A stretch of DNA of 64,000 nucleotides from Cyanobium sp. FGCU52. Its GTDB lineage: Bacteria > Cyanobacteriota > Cyanobacteriia > PCC-6307 > Cyanobiaceae. The translations under genes were made by a program, and so were the position numbers. Below the pieces are notes generated by a model. The model was not told the DNA's origin. It was given only the letters and a program-made list of their open reading frames with translations, and did not search any database. Shown piece by piece: positions 44,186 to 51,189 of this stretch (positions are counted from its first letter, which is position 1; each line of letters starts with the position of its first letter). Location of the stretch: assembly GCA_024958715.1 (NCBI GenBank), contig JANWUS010000041.1:1-64000 (forward strand), read 5' to 3'.

Positions 44186-44452
44186 ATGGCGAGCCTGCCC
44201 GACGCCTCGACTCCGCTCTACAGCCATCCGCTTCCTGCCCTGGAGGCCTGGCTGCGCAGCCTCGGTGCCCGCCAGCAGGGCACCCACGGGGTGGTGTGGG
44301 ACCTGCACCATCCCCAGTGGAGTGCCCGGATCCAGCTGGAGGTTGAGGATCTGCAGGTGAGCTGGCACCGGGAGGGGCAGACGAGCGTGCGCCACTTCCC
44401 CTACGGCCTCTCCCGCGCCGACGTGGAGGCGGCGATCCTGGCCGGCCCCTAG
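44186..44452 (+). CDS. DUF3143 family protein
   Basis: An 88-residue protein with the DUF3143 pattern TPLYSHPLPALEAWLRSLGA, VWDLHHPQWSARIQLEVEDLQVSW and HFPYGLSRADVEAAI. Conserved in cyanobacteria next to J-domain genes; function unknown. Its TAG stop overlaps the bioA stop head-on (CTAG) on the opposite strand. Confidence 0.9.
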   Translation: MASLPDASTPLYSHPLPALEAWLRSLGARQQGTHGVVWDLHHPQWSARIQLEVEDLQVSWHREGQTSVRHFPYGLSRADVEAAILAGP

Positions 44453-45723
44453 AGCTCGGGCAGGGCCCGGCGGATGGCGTCGTAGCAGCGGGCCAGCTGG
44501 TCGTCGTCGATGCAGAAGGGTGGCAGCAGGTACACCACCTGGCCCAGGGGGCGCAGGAACACCCCCTGCTGCAGCGCCAGCCGCTGCAGGCGCCGGCCCA
44601 CGGGGTTGAGGTAGCCGGGGGGATCCTCCACCGCCAGATCGAAGGCGGCGATCGAGCCCAGAAGCCGCGGCTGTCGCACCCGGGGTTCGCGGGCGAGGGC
44701 CTCGAGATGGGGACGGTGGCGGGCCTCCAGCTCGCGGTAGCGCTCCGGGGCGGCCTCCAGCAGGTCGAGGCTGGCAAGGGCGGCGGCGCAGCCCAGGGGG
44801 TTGGCGGTGTAGCTGTGGCCGTGGAACAGGGTGAGGGCGGGGTCGCTGCCGATGAAGCCCGCGAAGATCGCCTCGCTGGCGAGGGTGGCGCCCATGGGCA
44901 GGAAGCCGCCGGTGAGGCCCTTGGAGAGGGCCATCAGATCGGGCTGGATGCCGGCCCGCCGGCAGGCGAACAGGCTGCCGGTGCGGCCGAAGCCGGTCAT
45001 CACCTCATCGGCGATCAGCAGCGCTCCGGCGGTCCGTACCCGCTGCTCCACGGCCTGAAGGAAGGCCGGCCGCACCATGGCCATGCCGCCGGCGCCCTGC
45101 ATCAGCGGCTCGAGGATCACCGCCGCGGTGGGCGTTTCGAGCAGGGCGTCGAGGGCCGCCAGCGCCGCCGCCTCCTTCGCCTCGATCGCGTCGTCGCCCC
45201 ACCAGGTGGCGGGCCAGGGGGCGCGGGCCACGGCGAACAGCAGCGGCTCGAAGGGGGCCGAGAACAGGGAGCGGGCCCCCACCGCCATCGCCCCGAAGGT
45301 GTCGCCGTGATAGGCGCCGTCGAAGGCGATCAGCTGGCGGTGCTCCTCGCCGCGGTTGCGCCACCACTGCCAGGCGATCTTGAGGGCCACCTCCACGGCG
45401 GTGGAGCCGTTGTCGGAGAAGAAGAGGCGATCGAGGCCGCTGGCGGCGCAGAGGCGTTCGGCCAGGGCCTCGGCGGGGGGATGGCGGAAATCGGAGAAGC
45501 CCACCTGCTCGAGGGTGGCGGCCTGGCGGGCCAGGGCCGCGGCGATCGCCGGCTCCCCGTGGCCGTGCAGGGTCACCCACCAGCTGCTGATGGCATCGAT
45601 CAGGCGCCGGCCGTCGTCGAGCTCCAGCTCCGCGCCGGCGCCGCGCACGGCCCGCAGGGGTGGATCGGCCACGGCCACCTGGGTGAAGGGATGCCAGAGG
45701 TGGGGATGCCAGGAGGGCCCCAT
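44449..45723 (-). CDS. bioA: Adenosylmethionine-8-amino-7-oxononanoate aminotransferase
   Basis: The 424-residue PLP enzyme has BioA features: HLWHPFTQVA near the N-terminus, ISSWWVTLHGHGEPAI, FSDNGSTAVEVALKIAWQWW, FDGAYHGDTFGAMAVG, ADEVMTGFGRTG and the PLP-lysine motif ALSKGLTGGFLPMGAT. It converts KAPA to DAPA in biotin synthesis. ATG at 45721-45723 matches the family N-terminus; a longer frame to 46035 is antisense to a plus-strand hypothetical gene. It lies downstream of bioF-K-C-D, separated by a plus-strand ORF. Confidence 0.96.
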   Translation of the reverse strand: MGPSWHPHLWHPFTQVAVADPPLRAVRGAGAELELDDGRRLIDAISSWWVTLHGHGEPAIAAALARQAATLEQVGFSDFRHPPAEALAERLCAASGLDRLFFSDNGSTAVEVALKIAWQWWRNRGEEHRQLIAFDGAYHGDTFGAMAVGARSLFSAPFEPLLFAVARAPWPATWWGDDAIEAKEAAALAALDALLETPTAAVILEPLMQGAGGMAMVRPAFLQAVEQRVRTAGALLIADEVMTGFGRTGSLFACRRAGIQPDLMALSKGLTGGFLPMGATLASEAIFAGFIGSDPALTLFHGHSYTANPLGCAAALASLDLLEAAPERYRELEARHRPHLEALAREPRVRQPRLLGSIAAFDLAVEDPPGYLNPVGRRLQRLALQQGVFLRPLGQVVYLLPPFCIDDDQLARCYDAIRRALPEL

Positions 45724-45786
45724 GAAAGTTGACCGACGTTGGGGATGCCTTGGCATGATGGGACTGATCCATCCCTGGCGAAGCCC

Positions 45787-46065
45787 ATGGATGATGGTGA
45801 TCACATCCGTTCCAACCGCTTCCTCAGTCCCCAGGAGTGCGACCGCACCCGAGGGCGAGTGGGCAGAACCATGGGGCAGCGCGACCTGTTCGCGGAGGGA
45901 CCCTGGCAGGCGATCCGGGCGGTGCTGGAGCGTCAGGGCTGGCATGGCCGCCAGATCGAGATGCTCTACGACCAGCTGAGGCAGGGCTGGCCGCTGGCCA
46001 CGGCCAAACGCAATGTGGCGTTGCTCACGGGCCATTGCCCGCTCGGCTCCCGCCGCGACGGCTGA
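45787..46065 (+). CDS. Hypothetical small protein
   Basis: A 92-residue frame (MDDGDHIRSNRFLSPQECDR...), predicted helical, with a conserved-looking core MGQRDLFAEGPWQAIRAVLE followed by RQIEMLYDQLRQGWPLATAKRN. No membrane segment, no family recognised. It sits between bioA and the bioD-linked small gene on the opposite strand and interrupts the bio gene row. An alternative start is the ATG at the MGQRDLF. Confidence 0.55.
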   Translation: MDDGDHIRSNRFLSPQECDRTRGRVGRTMGQRDLFAEGPWQAIRAVLERQGWHGRQIEMLYDQLRQGWPLATAKRNVALLTGHCPLGSRRDG

Positions 46066-46101
46066 ATTCTCAGCAAGCTGAAGATTCAGAAAGCTGAAGA
46101 C

Positions 46102-46257
46102 TCAGCGGCAGATGGTGGTGCTGCGCTCGCGGCCGGCGGCCAGCGGGCCGCAGTTCACCCAGCGCACCAGATCGTCCTCGATCTCGGTGAACAGCACCAG
46201 GATGCCCAGGCAGAGGAGGCCCACGGCACCGCTCACCAGCAGGTTGCGCGTTCTCAT
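46102..46257 (-). CDS. Small membrane protein coupled to bioD
   Basis: A 51-residue protein: RNLLVSGAVGLLCLGILVLF (residues ~4-23) is a membrane helix, followed by TEIEDDLVRWVNCGPLAAG and a basic tail ending TTICR, with two cysteines outside the helix. The ATG overlaps the bioD stop by 4 bases (ATGA), so it is likely translated as the last gene of the biotin operon. No family recognised; function unknown. Confidence 0.6.
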   Translation of the reverse strand: MRTRNLLVSGAVGLLCLGILVLFTEIEDDLVRWVNCGPLAAGRERSTTICR

Positions 46258-46877
46258 GGGCGCAGGCTACGGGCCAGCCGGCTGCCCTGCCAGCAGCCCG
46301 CCAGGGCCGCGGCATCGAGGGGATCGAGGGGCGGCAGCTCCAGCAGCACCGGCACTCCGCCCAACTCCTCGAGGGTGCGGGGGTTGTCGGCGTGGGGCGG
46401 GCCGTTGAGCACCAGCCCGAGCACGGCAAGACCGCGCCGCCGCAGCGCCTCCAGCGACAGCAGGGTGTGGTTGAGGGTGCCCAGGCCGCTGCGGGCCACC
46501 AGCAGCACCGGCAGCTGCCAGCGCTCCAGCTGCTGGATCTGCAGCCAGTCGCGCCGCAGGGGCACCAGCAGACCGCCGGCGGTCTCCACCACCAGGGGAT
46601 CGTCGCCGGGGGGCAGGGCGAGGCGCTCGGGATCGATCAGCACGCCGTCGCGCTCCGCCGACCAGTGGGGCGAGACGGGGGCGCTGAGCCGGTAGGCCTC
46701 GCTCAGCAGGCGTTCGGGGGGAAGATCGATCAGCCGCTGCACCCGGCCGCTGTCGCCGCCGTCGTCGGTGCCGCTCTGCACCGGCTTCCAGTAGCGGGCG
46801 CCGAGGCCCTGCACCACCAGGGCGCTGACCACCGTCTTGCCCACGTCGGTGTCGGTGCCGCAGATCACCAGCCTCAT
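46254..46877 (-). CDS. bioD: Dethiobiotin synthetase
   Basis: The 207-residue protein starts MRLVICGTDTDVGKTVVSALV, the P-loop (GTDTDVGKT) of BioD, and has YWKPVQSGTDDG, VVETAGGLLVPL and GLVLNGPP. It makes dethiobiotin from DAPA, CO2 and ATP. The ATG at 46877 overlaps the bioC stop by 4 bases (ATGA); a longer frame to 46913 is less likely. Confidence 0.95.
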   Translation of the reverse strand: MRLVICGTDTDVGKTVVSALVVQGLGARYWKPVQSGTDDGGDSGRVQRLIDLPPERLLSEAYRLSAPVSPHWSAERDGVLIDPERLALPPGDDPLVVETAGGLLVPLRRDWLQIQQLERWQLPVLLVARSGLGTLNHTLLSLEALRRRGLAVLGLVLNGPPHADNPRTLEELGGVPVLLELPPLDPLDAAALAGCWQGSRLARSLRP

Positions 46878-47647
46878 ACGATCCTCCGGCCCACCAGCAG
46901 CAACACGTCCCACGAGAGTGGCGCACCGGGCGGCCAGTGGTGCAGCAGGCGCCGCAGCTGGGAGGGGTTGAGCGGCGCGACGCGGCTGCTGCCGGCTCCC
47001 AGATCGCGCAGGCGACGCAGGGTGGTCAGGCCGCTGAGTGCCGGGCGGCTGAAGCGCAGGCGCTGCTGCAGGGCGGTGTGCAGACCGGCGCTGCTCAGGG
47101 CGTGGCTCAGCTCATCGGCGTCGGGCAGCTCCAGGGCAGTGCAGGGCACGCCGGCCGCGGCGGCGGCCTGGCGCCACTGGGGAAAGCTGCCACGCACGGG
47201 CACCGCCACAGCCAGCCAGCCGCCGGGGGCGAGGGCGCGGCCCCAGCACTCCAGCTCCCGGGCCGGGGCCTCCAGCCACTGCAGCGCAAAGCTCGACACC
47301 AGCAGCCCCGCCGGCTGCAGGGCGGCGGGCAGGCCGCCGTTGAGGTCCCACACCAGCGGCGCGGTGTGGTGGTTGGCGAGGGGATTGCGGGCGAGCAGCT
47401 CGGGGCAGAGATCGAGCTGCAGCAGGGGATGGCCGGCGAGGTGGGGGCAGTGGTGCAGCAGGGCGCGGCTGAGCAGGCCGCTGCCGGCGCCCAGGTCGGC
47501 CCGGGGGGCGGTGGGCGGCGGGGCCGGCAGGGTGTGGCAGAGGCGGGCGAGCCGCCAGGCGATCCCCCGCTGCAGGCCGGCCTGGCCCTCGTAGTCGGCG
47601 GCGTGGCGGGCGAAGGCCCCGCATACCTGCAGGGGGAAGGCGGTCAT
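46874..47647 (-). CDS. bioC: Malonyl-ACP O-methyltransferase BioC
   Basis: The 257-residue class I SAM methyltransferase has RADLGAGSGLLSRALL (SAM motif I), LLQLDLCPELLAR, VSSFALQWLEAP and LAPGGWLAVAVP, the BioC pattern. It methylates malonyl-ACP to start pimeloyl synthesis. It sits between the BioK esterase (which removes the methyl) and bioD, overlapping both by 4 bases. Confidence 0.93.
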   Translation of the reverse strand: MTAFPLQVCGAFARHAADYEGQAGLQRGIAWRLARLCHTLPAPPPTAPRADLGAGSGLLSRALLHHCPHLAGHPLLQLDLCPELLARNPLANHHTAPLVWDLNGGLPAALQPAGLLVSSFALQWLEAPARELECWGRALAPGGWLAVAVPVRGSFPQWRQAAAAAGVPCTALELPDADELSHALSSAGLHTALQQRLRFSRPALSGLTTLRRLRDLGAGSSRVAPLNPSQLRRLLHHWPPGAPLSWDVLLLVGRRIV

Positions 47648-48390
47648 GGCCCGAGGGTGCCGGTGATCCAGCGGCGCAGCTCCGTGGCCAGCGGCGCCTG
47701 CAGAAGACAGTGGCCGGCCTCGTGGAAGGTGAGCACCTGGGCGTGGGGCAGGCGATCGCGGAGGAGGGCGCGGGTCTCGGGCACCACGATCCGATCGGCG
47801 CCGGCCTCCACGATCAGCACGGGGACATCGGTGGGAAAACCGGGCGGCAGATCCTCGCTGGCGGCCAGCCGCTCCAGGTCGTGGCGCAGCAGCCGGCGGC
47901 CCTCTGGGCCCACCGGACGGCTGGCGGGGCCGTGGGGCAGCAGATCGGGTGGATCCGGCTCCGCCGCCTTCACCAGGAAGGCCTGCAGCAGCTGCTGGGC
48001 GCGAACGGCCGTGTCGGCTTCATCGGGTCCTTCGGCGAGCTGGGCGGCCATGCCGTCGAGGGCGGTCTGCAGCCGGCGGCCCTCGCGGCCCGGGGGCAGG
48101 AAGCGGGCGAAGCTGGCCAGCAGCACCACGGCTTCGGCCTGGGCCAGCAGCGACGGCGGCAGCAGGTGGGGCCCCATCGAGTGGCCGATCAAGACGCGCC
48201 GGCCGTTGGGCGCCCATTGGGGCAGTTCAGGCATGCGGCCGCCATAGCCCCGTTCGCCGCACTGCCAGTGCCAACCCGGTGCGGTGAGGTCCTGGCGCAG
48301 AAGATCCCAGCCCAGGCCGTCGCCGGCCCAGCCGTGCATGGCGATCACCTGCAGGGAAGGGGTGGGAGCGGCCTCAGGGGGCGAGGGCAT
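47644..48390 (-). CDS. bioK: Pimeloyl-ACP methyl ester esterase, BioK type
   Basis: An alpha/beta-hydrolase of 248 residues: IAMHGWAGDGLGWD near the N-terminus (oxyanion region), the nucleophile elbow LIGHSMGPHLLP (S in GHSMG), D in EAGADRIVVP and H in EAGHCLLQAP. In picocyanobacteria the BioH role (removing the methyl from pimeloyl-ACP) is played by BioK, and this position between bioF and bioC fits. The ATG at 48388-48390 overlaps the end of bioF by 17 bases. Could be a general hydrolase, but the context is strong. Confidence 0.85.
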   Translation of the reverse strand: MPSPPEAAPTPSLQVIAMHGWAGDGLGWDLLRQDLTAPGWHWQCGERGYGGRMPELPQWAPNGRRVLIGHSMGPHLLPPSLLAQAEAVVLLASFARFLPPGREGRRLQTALDGMAAQLAEGPDEADTAVRAQQLLQAFLVKAAEPDPPDLLPHGPASRPVGPEGRRLLRHDLERLAASEDLPPGFPTDVPVLIVEAGADRIVVPETRALLRDRLPHAQVLTFHEAGHCLLQAPLATELRRWITGTLGP

Positions 48391-49753
48391 GGCGGGGGGC
48401 GAGGGGACCGGGCCCGAGCGCGGCCAGCAGCCGCTCGAGGGAGCCGGTGGGGAGATCCTGGCGCAGCACCAGCCGCAGCCTGGCGGTGCCCTCCGGCACG
48501 GTGGGCGGCCGGATCGCCACCGTGAGCAGGCCGGCCGCCTCCAGCCGCTGCTGGGCCGCGAGGGCCTCGGCGTCGCTGCCGAGCAGCAGCGGCAGGATCG
48601 GCCCTTCGCCGGGGGGCCGGGGCCAGCCGGCGGCTTCGAGGCGATCGCGCCAGCGGGCGGCCCGCTCCACCAGCGCCTGGCCCGCGGACGGTGTGGCCTG
48701 CAGGTGAAGGAGGGCCGCCAGGGCACCGGCCGCCAGCGGCGGGGCGAGGGCGGTGGTGTAGCGGAAGGCGCCGCTGCTCTGCAGCAGCCAGTTGCCCACC
48801 AGGGCGTCGGTGGCGAGGAAAGCGCCGCCGCTGCCGAAGGCCTTGCCGAAGGTGCCGCTCACGAGTGCCACCGAGCCGATGCCATGGGCGAGGCCGCGAC
48901 CGCCGGCACCGAGCACCCCGAGGGCATGGGCCTCATCCACCAGCAGGGGCGCGTCGTACCGCTCGCAGAGGGCCGCCAGGGCGGCGACGGGCGCGCTGGT
49001 GCCCTCCATGCTGTAGAGGCTTTCGCAGAGCACCAGCAGCCGGCCATCGGGCCGTTCGCGCCGGGCCGCGAGCAGGCGCCGTTCCAGATCCGCCGGGTCG
49101 TTGTGGGCGAAGCGCCGCAGACGGGCGCCACTGGCGCGCACGCCCACCAGCAGGGAGTGGTGGATCAGCCGATCGGCCAGCACCAGGCTGTGACGATCGG
49201 CCAGGGCCGACACGGCGGCGAGGTTGGCCTGGAAGCCGCTGGGGAACAGCAGCACCCGCTCGCGGCCGAGCCAGGCGGCCAGGGCTTCCTCCAGCTGTTG
49301 GTGAACGGGCCGGGTGCCGGTGACGAGGCGGGAGGCGCCGGCACCGAGGCCGCTGGCGGCCAGTTCGGCCGCGGCGGCCGCCAGCAGGGCCGGGTGGCGG
49401 CTGAGGCCGAGGTAGTCGTTGCTGGCGAGGTCCAGCAGGGGTGTGTTGTTGCCGGGGGCTGGCTGGAGGGTTGCGGTGGTGGTGGGTTCGAGGGGGCGCA
49501 GTCCGCGGCGGCGGGCAGGGGGTAGGGCCGCGAGGGACTCGTGGAGGCGCTGGCGCCAGCGGGACTGCGTGGCGGCGGGGTCGCCGGATTCGTTGGGGAA
49601 GGGAGGGGAGTTCAGGGCGTCCCGACGCCGATGAGAGGGGCAGTCTGGGATGGGGGGAGTGGGGAGGCTGGGTTTGGCGGTCTCTGACCTCGGCTGGAGA
49701 ATGGCCGGCTGGGAGCTGCAGAAGGTCTGGAGTTCACCTCTTGGCTGTGCCAC
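48374..49753 (-). CDS. bioF: 8-amino-7-oxononanoate synthase (KAPA synthase)
   Basis: The PLP enzyme has BioF motifs: LDLASNDYLGLSRHPALL, ASRLVTGTRPVHQQLEEALA, FPSGFQANLAAVSALA, LYSMEGTSAPVAALA, LVDEAHALGVLGAGGRG and VSGTFGKAFGSGGAF (PLP lysine). It condenses pimeloyl-ACP with alanine. The start is uncertain: homology begins near SRWRQRLHESLAALP, but no ATG, GTG or TTG occurs in frame between 49753 (GTG) and there. A CTG at 49613-49615 would give a normal ~413-residue protein. The GTG is listed as an outer bound. Confidence 0.9.
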   Translation of the reverse strand: MAQPRGELQTFCSSQPAILQPRSETAKPSLPTPPIPDCPSHRRRDALNSPPFPNESGDPAATQSRWRQRLHESLAALPPARRRGLRPLEPTTTATLQPAPGNNTPLLDLASNDYLGLSRHPALLAAAAAELAASGLGAGASRLVTGTRPVHQQLEEALAAWLGRERVLLFPSGFQANLAAVSALADRHSLVLADRLIHHSLLVGVRASGARLRRFAHNDPADLERRLLAARRERPDGRLLVLCESLYSMEGTSAPVAALAALCERYDAPLLVDEAHALGVLGAGGRGLAHGIGSVALVSGTFGKAFGSGGAFLATDALVGNWLLQSSGAFRYTTALAPPLAAGALAALLHLQATPSAGQALVERAARWRDRLEAAGWPRPPGEGPILPLLLGSDAEALAAQQRLEAAGLLTVAIRPPTVPEGTARLRLVLRQDLPTGSLERLLAALGPGPLAPRHALAP

Positions 49754-49992
49754 TGCAGACGTGCAACCCACTGGTGTAGCCCTGGATAAAGGTGGTTCAT
49801 GGGACCGCGAACGACAGGCAAGCAATTCGTGAGTGGGATTGAATTCCTATTGCCTGACTGTGTTCTCGTCGTGCTGATGTTCGAGTTGCACCTGTTGTTC
49901 ACGGTAAGTGGTGCACGCTCGGCCGTGGTTTGCGGAAACCATCCCATAAGCGTTAGCCTGAAAGACAACCGCGCACTCCTGAGCACCACGCA
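49754..49992. other. Intergenic stretch between bioF and a membrane protein gene
   Basis: About 240 bases of lower GC with no recognisable gene, RNA or terminator. It should hold the promoter of the bio operon (minus strand) and that of the membrane protein gene at 49993. No recognised biotin operator was seen. Confidence 0.4.
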
Positions 49993-50514
49993 ATGCATAC
50001 CAATCGACTCGCTTTATTCGCCGCCGTCAGTCTTGCGGTGGGCGGCCTGCTGGGGCTCGTCGGTTCTTTCTCTCCGCCTGCCCTCCGTGGCATTGCATGG
50101 GGTCTTGACGGCACAGCGCTCGTCATGGGGACGCTACTCCTGGCGTTGCACCACATCAAGCAAGGCAACGATCAGCTGGCTTCTGGCTTCCTCACGTTTG
50201 TTGCCGGTCAAACCTTGGTGGTTTCCAGTTCTGCAATGGATCTCATGGCAAGTTCACCGTCCTTCGGTGCTGGTGTGGGACTTTGGGCTGCAGGCCTGGC
50301 TTTAGTCAGCGCCTCCTCGGAAATGCCCATCTTCGTTAGAGCCACGGGCTTCATCGCGTCGGTGCTGTTCGCAATCGTTGCAATACAGATCTTCTCCGGT
50401 ACGGCGCTCACGCCACTTTCAAGCCCATTGCCCTTCAATGCGTACCCCTTTCTCGTGCTCACGTTGTTTGGGTGGGCGTGGGACCACTATCGGCGAGCCC
50501 GCGTTTCGGCCTGA
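49993..50514 (+). CDS. Conserved hypothetical membrane protein
   Basis: A 173-residue protein with about five hydrophobic segments (LALFAAVSLAVGGLLGLVG, TALVMGTLLLALHHI, GFLTFVAGQTLVVSSSA, VGLWAAGLALVSASSE, FIASVLFAIVAIQIFSG and a final FLVLTLFGWAWDHY). No enzyme motif visible and no family named. GC content is lower than the neighbours by eye, marking the beginning of the accessory region that contains the hsd operon. Confidence 0.72.
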   Translation: MHTNRLALFAAVSLAVGGLLGLVGSFSPPALRGIAWGLDGTALVMGTLLLALHHIKQGNDQLASGFLTFVAGQTLVVSSSAMDLMASSPSFGAGVGLWAAGLALVSASSEMPIFVRATGFIASVLFAIVAIQIFSGTALTPLSSPLPFNAYPFLVLTLFGWAWDHYRRARVSA

Positions 50515-50655
50515 CGGCCATTCACCTGACGCGCAACCGCAGATACACTCCGCCCTCTAAGGATCTTCTTCTATGTATCCCAGGAACGCGATTTCTGCTC
50601 GATGAGAAACGATCATCCTTGAATCTGCCGGCATCCCCTCAAGCACTGTGAAACC

Positions 50656-51189
50656 TCACCGTTGCCCGCGGTGAAAACGGCACCTGCAGCACCGCAAAGC
50701 CTCGATCGAAGCCACCAGGATCGTGACCAGCAGGATGAACGGCCGCTCGGCAGCACTCAGGCTCTGCTGCTGATGCAGCAGCGGCTCCAGCGCGCTCCAG
50801 AGCGGATTCGCCTGGGCCTCGTCGTACACCCGCTGCAGCCGCTTCTGGTGGTGCGGTTCCTCCAGCGAGGGATCACCGGCACTGTGGGCGAAGTCGTTGC
50901 GCACCGAGCGGATGGTGTGCAGGGCCTTCTCGATGTTGGGCTCGATCAGGCCGAGGCGAGCCGTCAGGCTGATCTTGGCCCCGAAGCTGCCGAGGGAGCG
51001 ATCGGGGGTGAACAGTTTGTCGTCGGGATCGGAGCTGGGGGCCATCACGGCCAGGAGCAGGTGTTCCAGGGCCAGATCCAGGCGGGCGGCGCCCACGAGC
51101 ACCACGCCCCTGCCGCGTTCGGCCATCATCTGCAGCACCACGGTGCGGGCCTGCTCGGCGGCGGAGACGGTGGCCGGATCAGGCGGCAT
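50656..51189 (-). CDS. MtlR-like helical protein with HEPN-type RX4H motif, fifth gene of hsd operon
   Basis: A 177-residue, mostly helical protein. The core RGVVLVGAARLDLALEHLLLAV, LGSFGAKISLTARLGLI and IRSVRNDFAHS resembles the MtlR/YggD (mannitol repressor-like) family. R97-NDFA-H102 fits the RX4H motif of HEPN ribonuclease domains, so a toxin-like or RNA-related function is possible. There is no mannitol gene nearby; the start overlaps hsdR by 11 bases, so it belongs to the restriction-modification transcript. Identity as HEPN is inference. Confidence 0.72.
   Translation of the reverse strand: MPPDPATVSAAEQARTVVLQMMAERGRGVVLVGAARLDLALEHLLLAVMAPSSDPDDKLFTPDRSLGSFGAKISLTARLGLIEPNIEKALHTIRSVRNDFAHSAGDPSLEEPHHQKRLQRVYDEAQANPLWSALEPLLHQQQSLSAAERPFILLVTILVASIEALRCCRCRFHRGQR

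Noticed and set aside
45724-46035. N-terminal extension of bioA
   Set aside because: BioA homology begins at the ATG at 45723; the extension lies antisense to another small gene.
50656-51189. Naming the fifth hsd-operon gene as mannitol operon repressor
   Set aside because: The fold pattern is MtlR-like, but no mannitol gene is near and it is tied to hsdR; a regulatory name would mislead.
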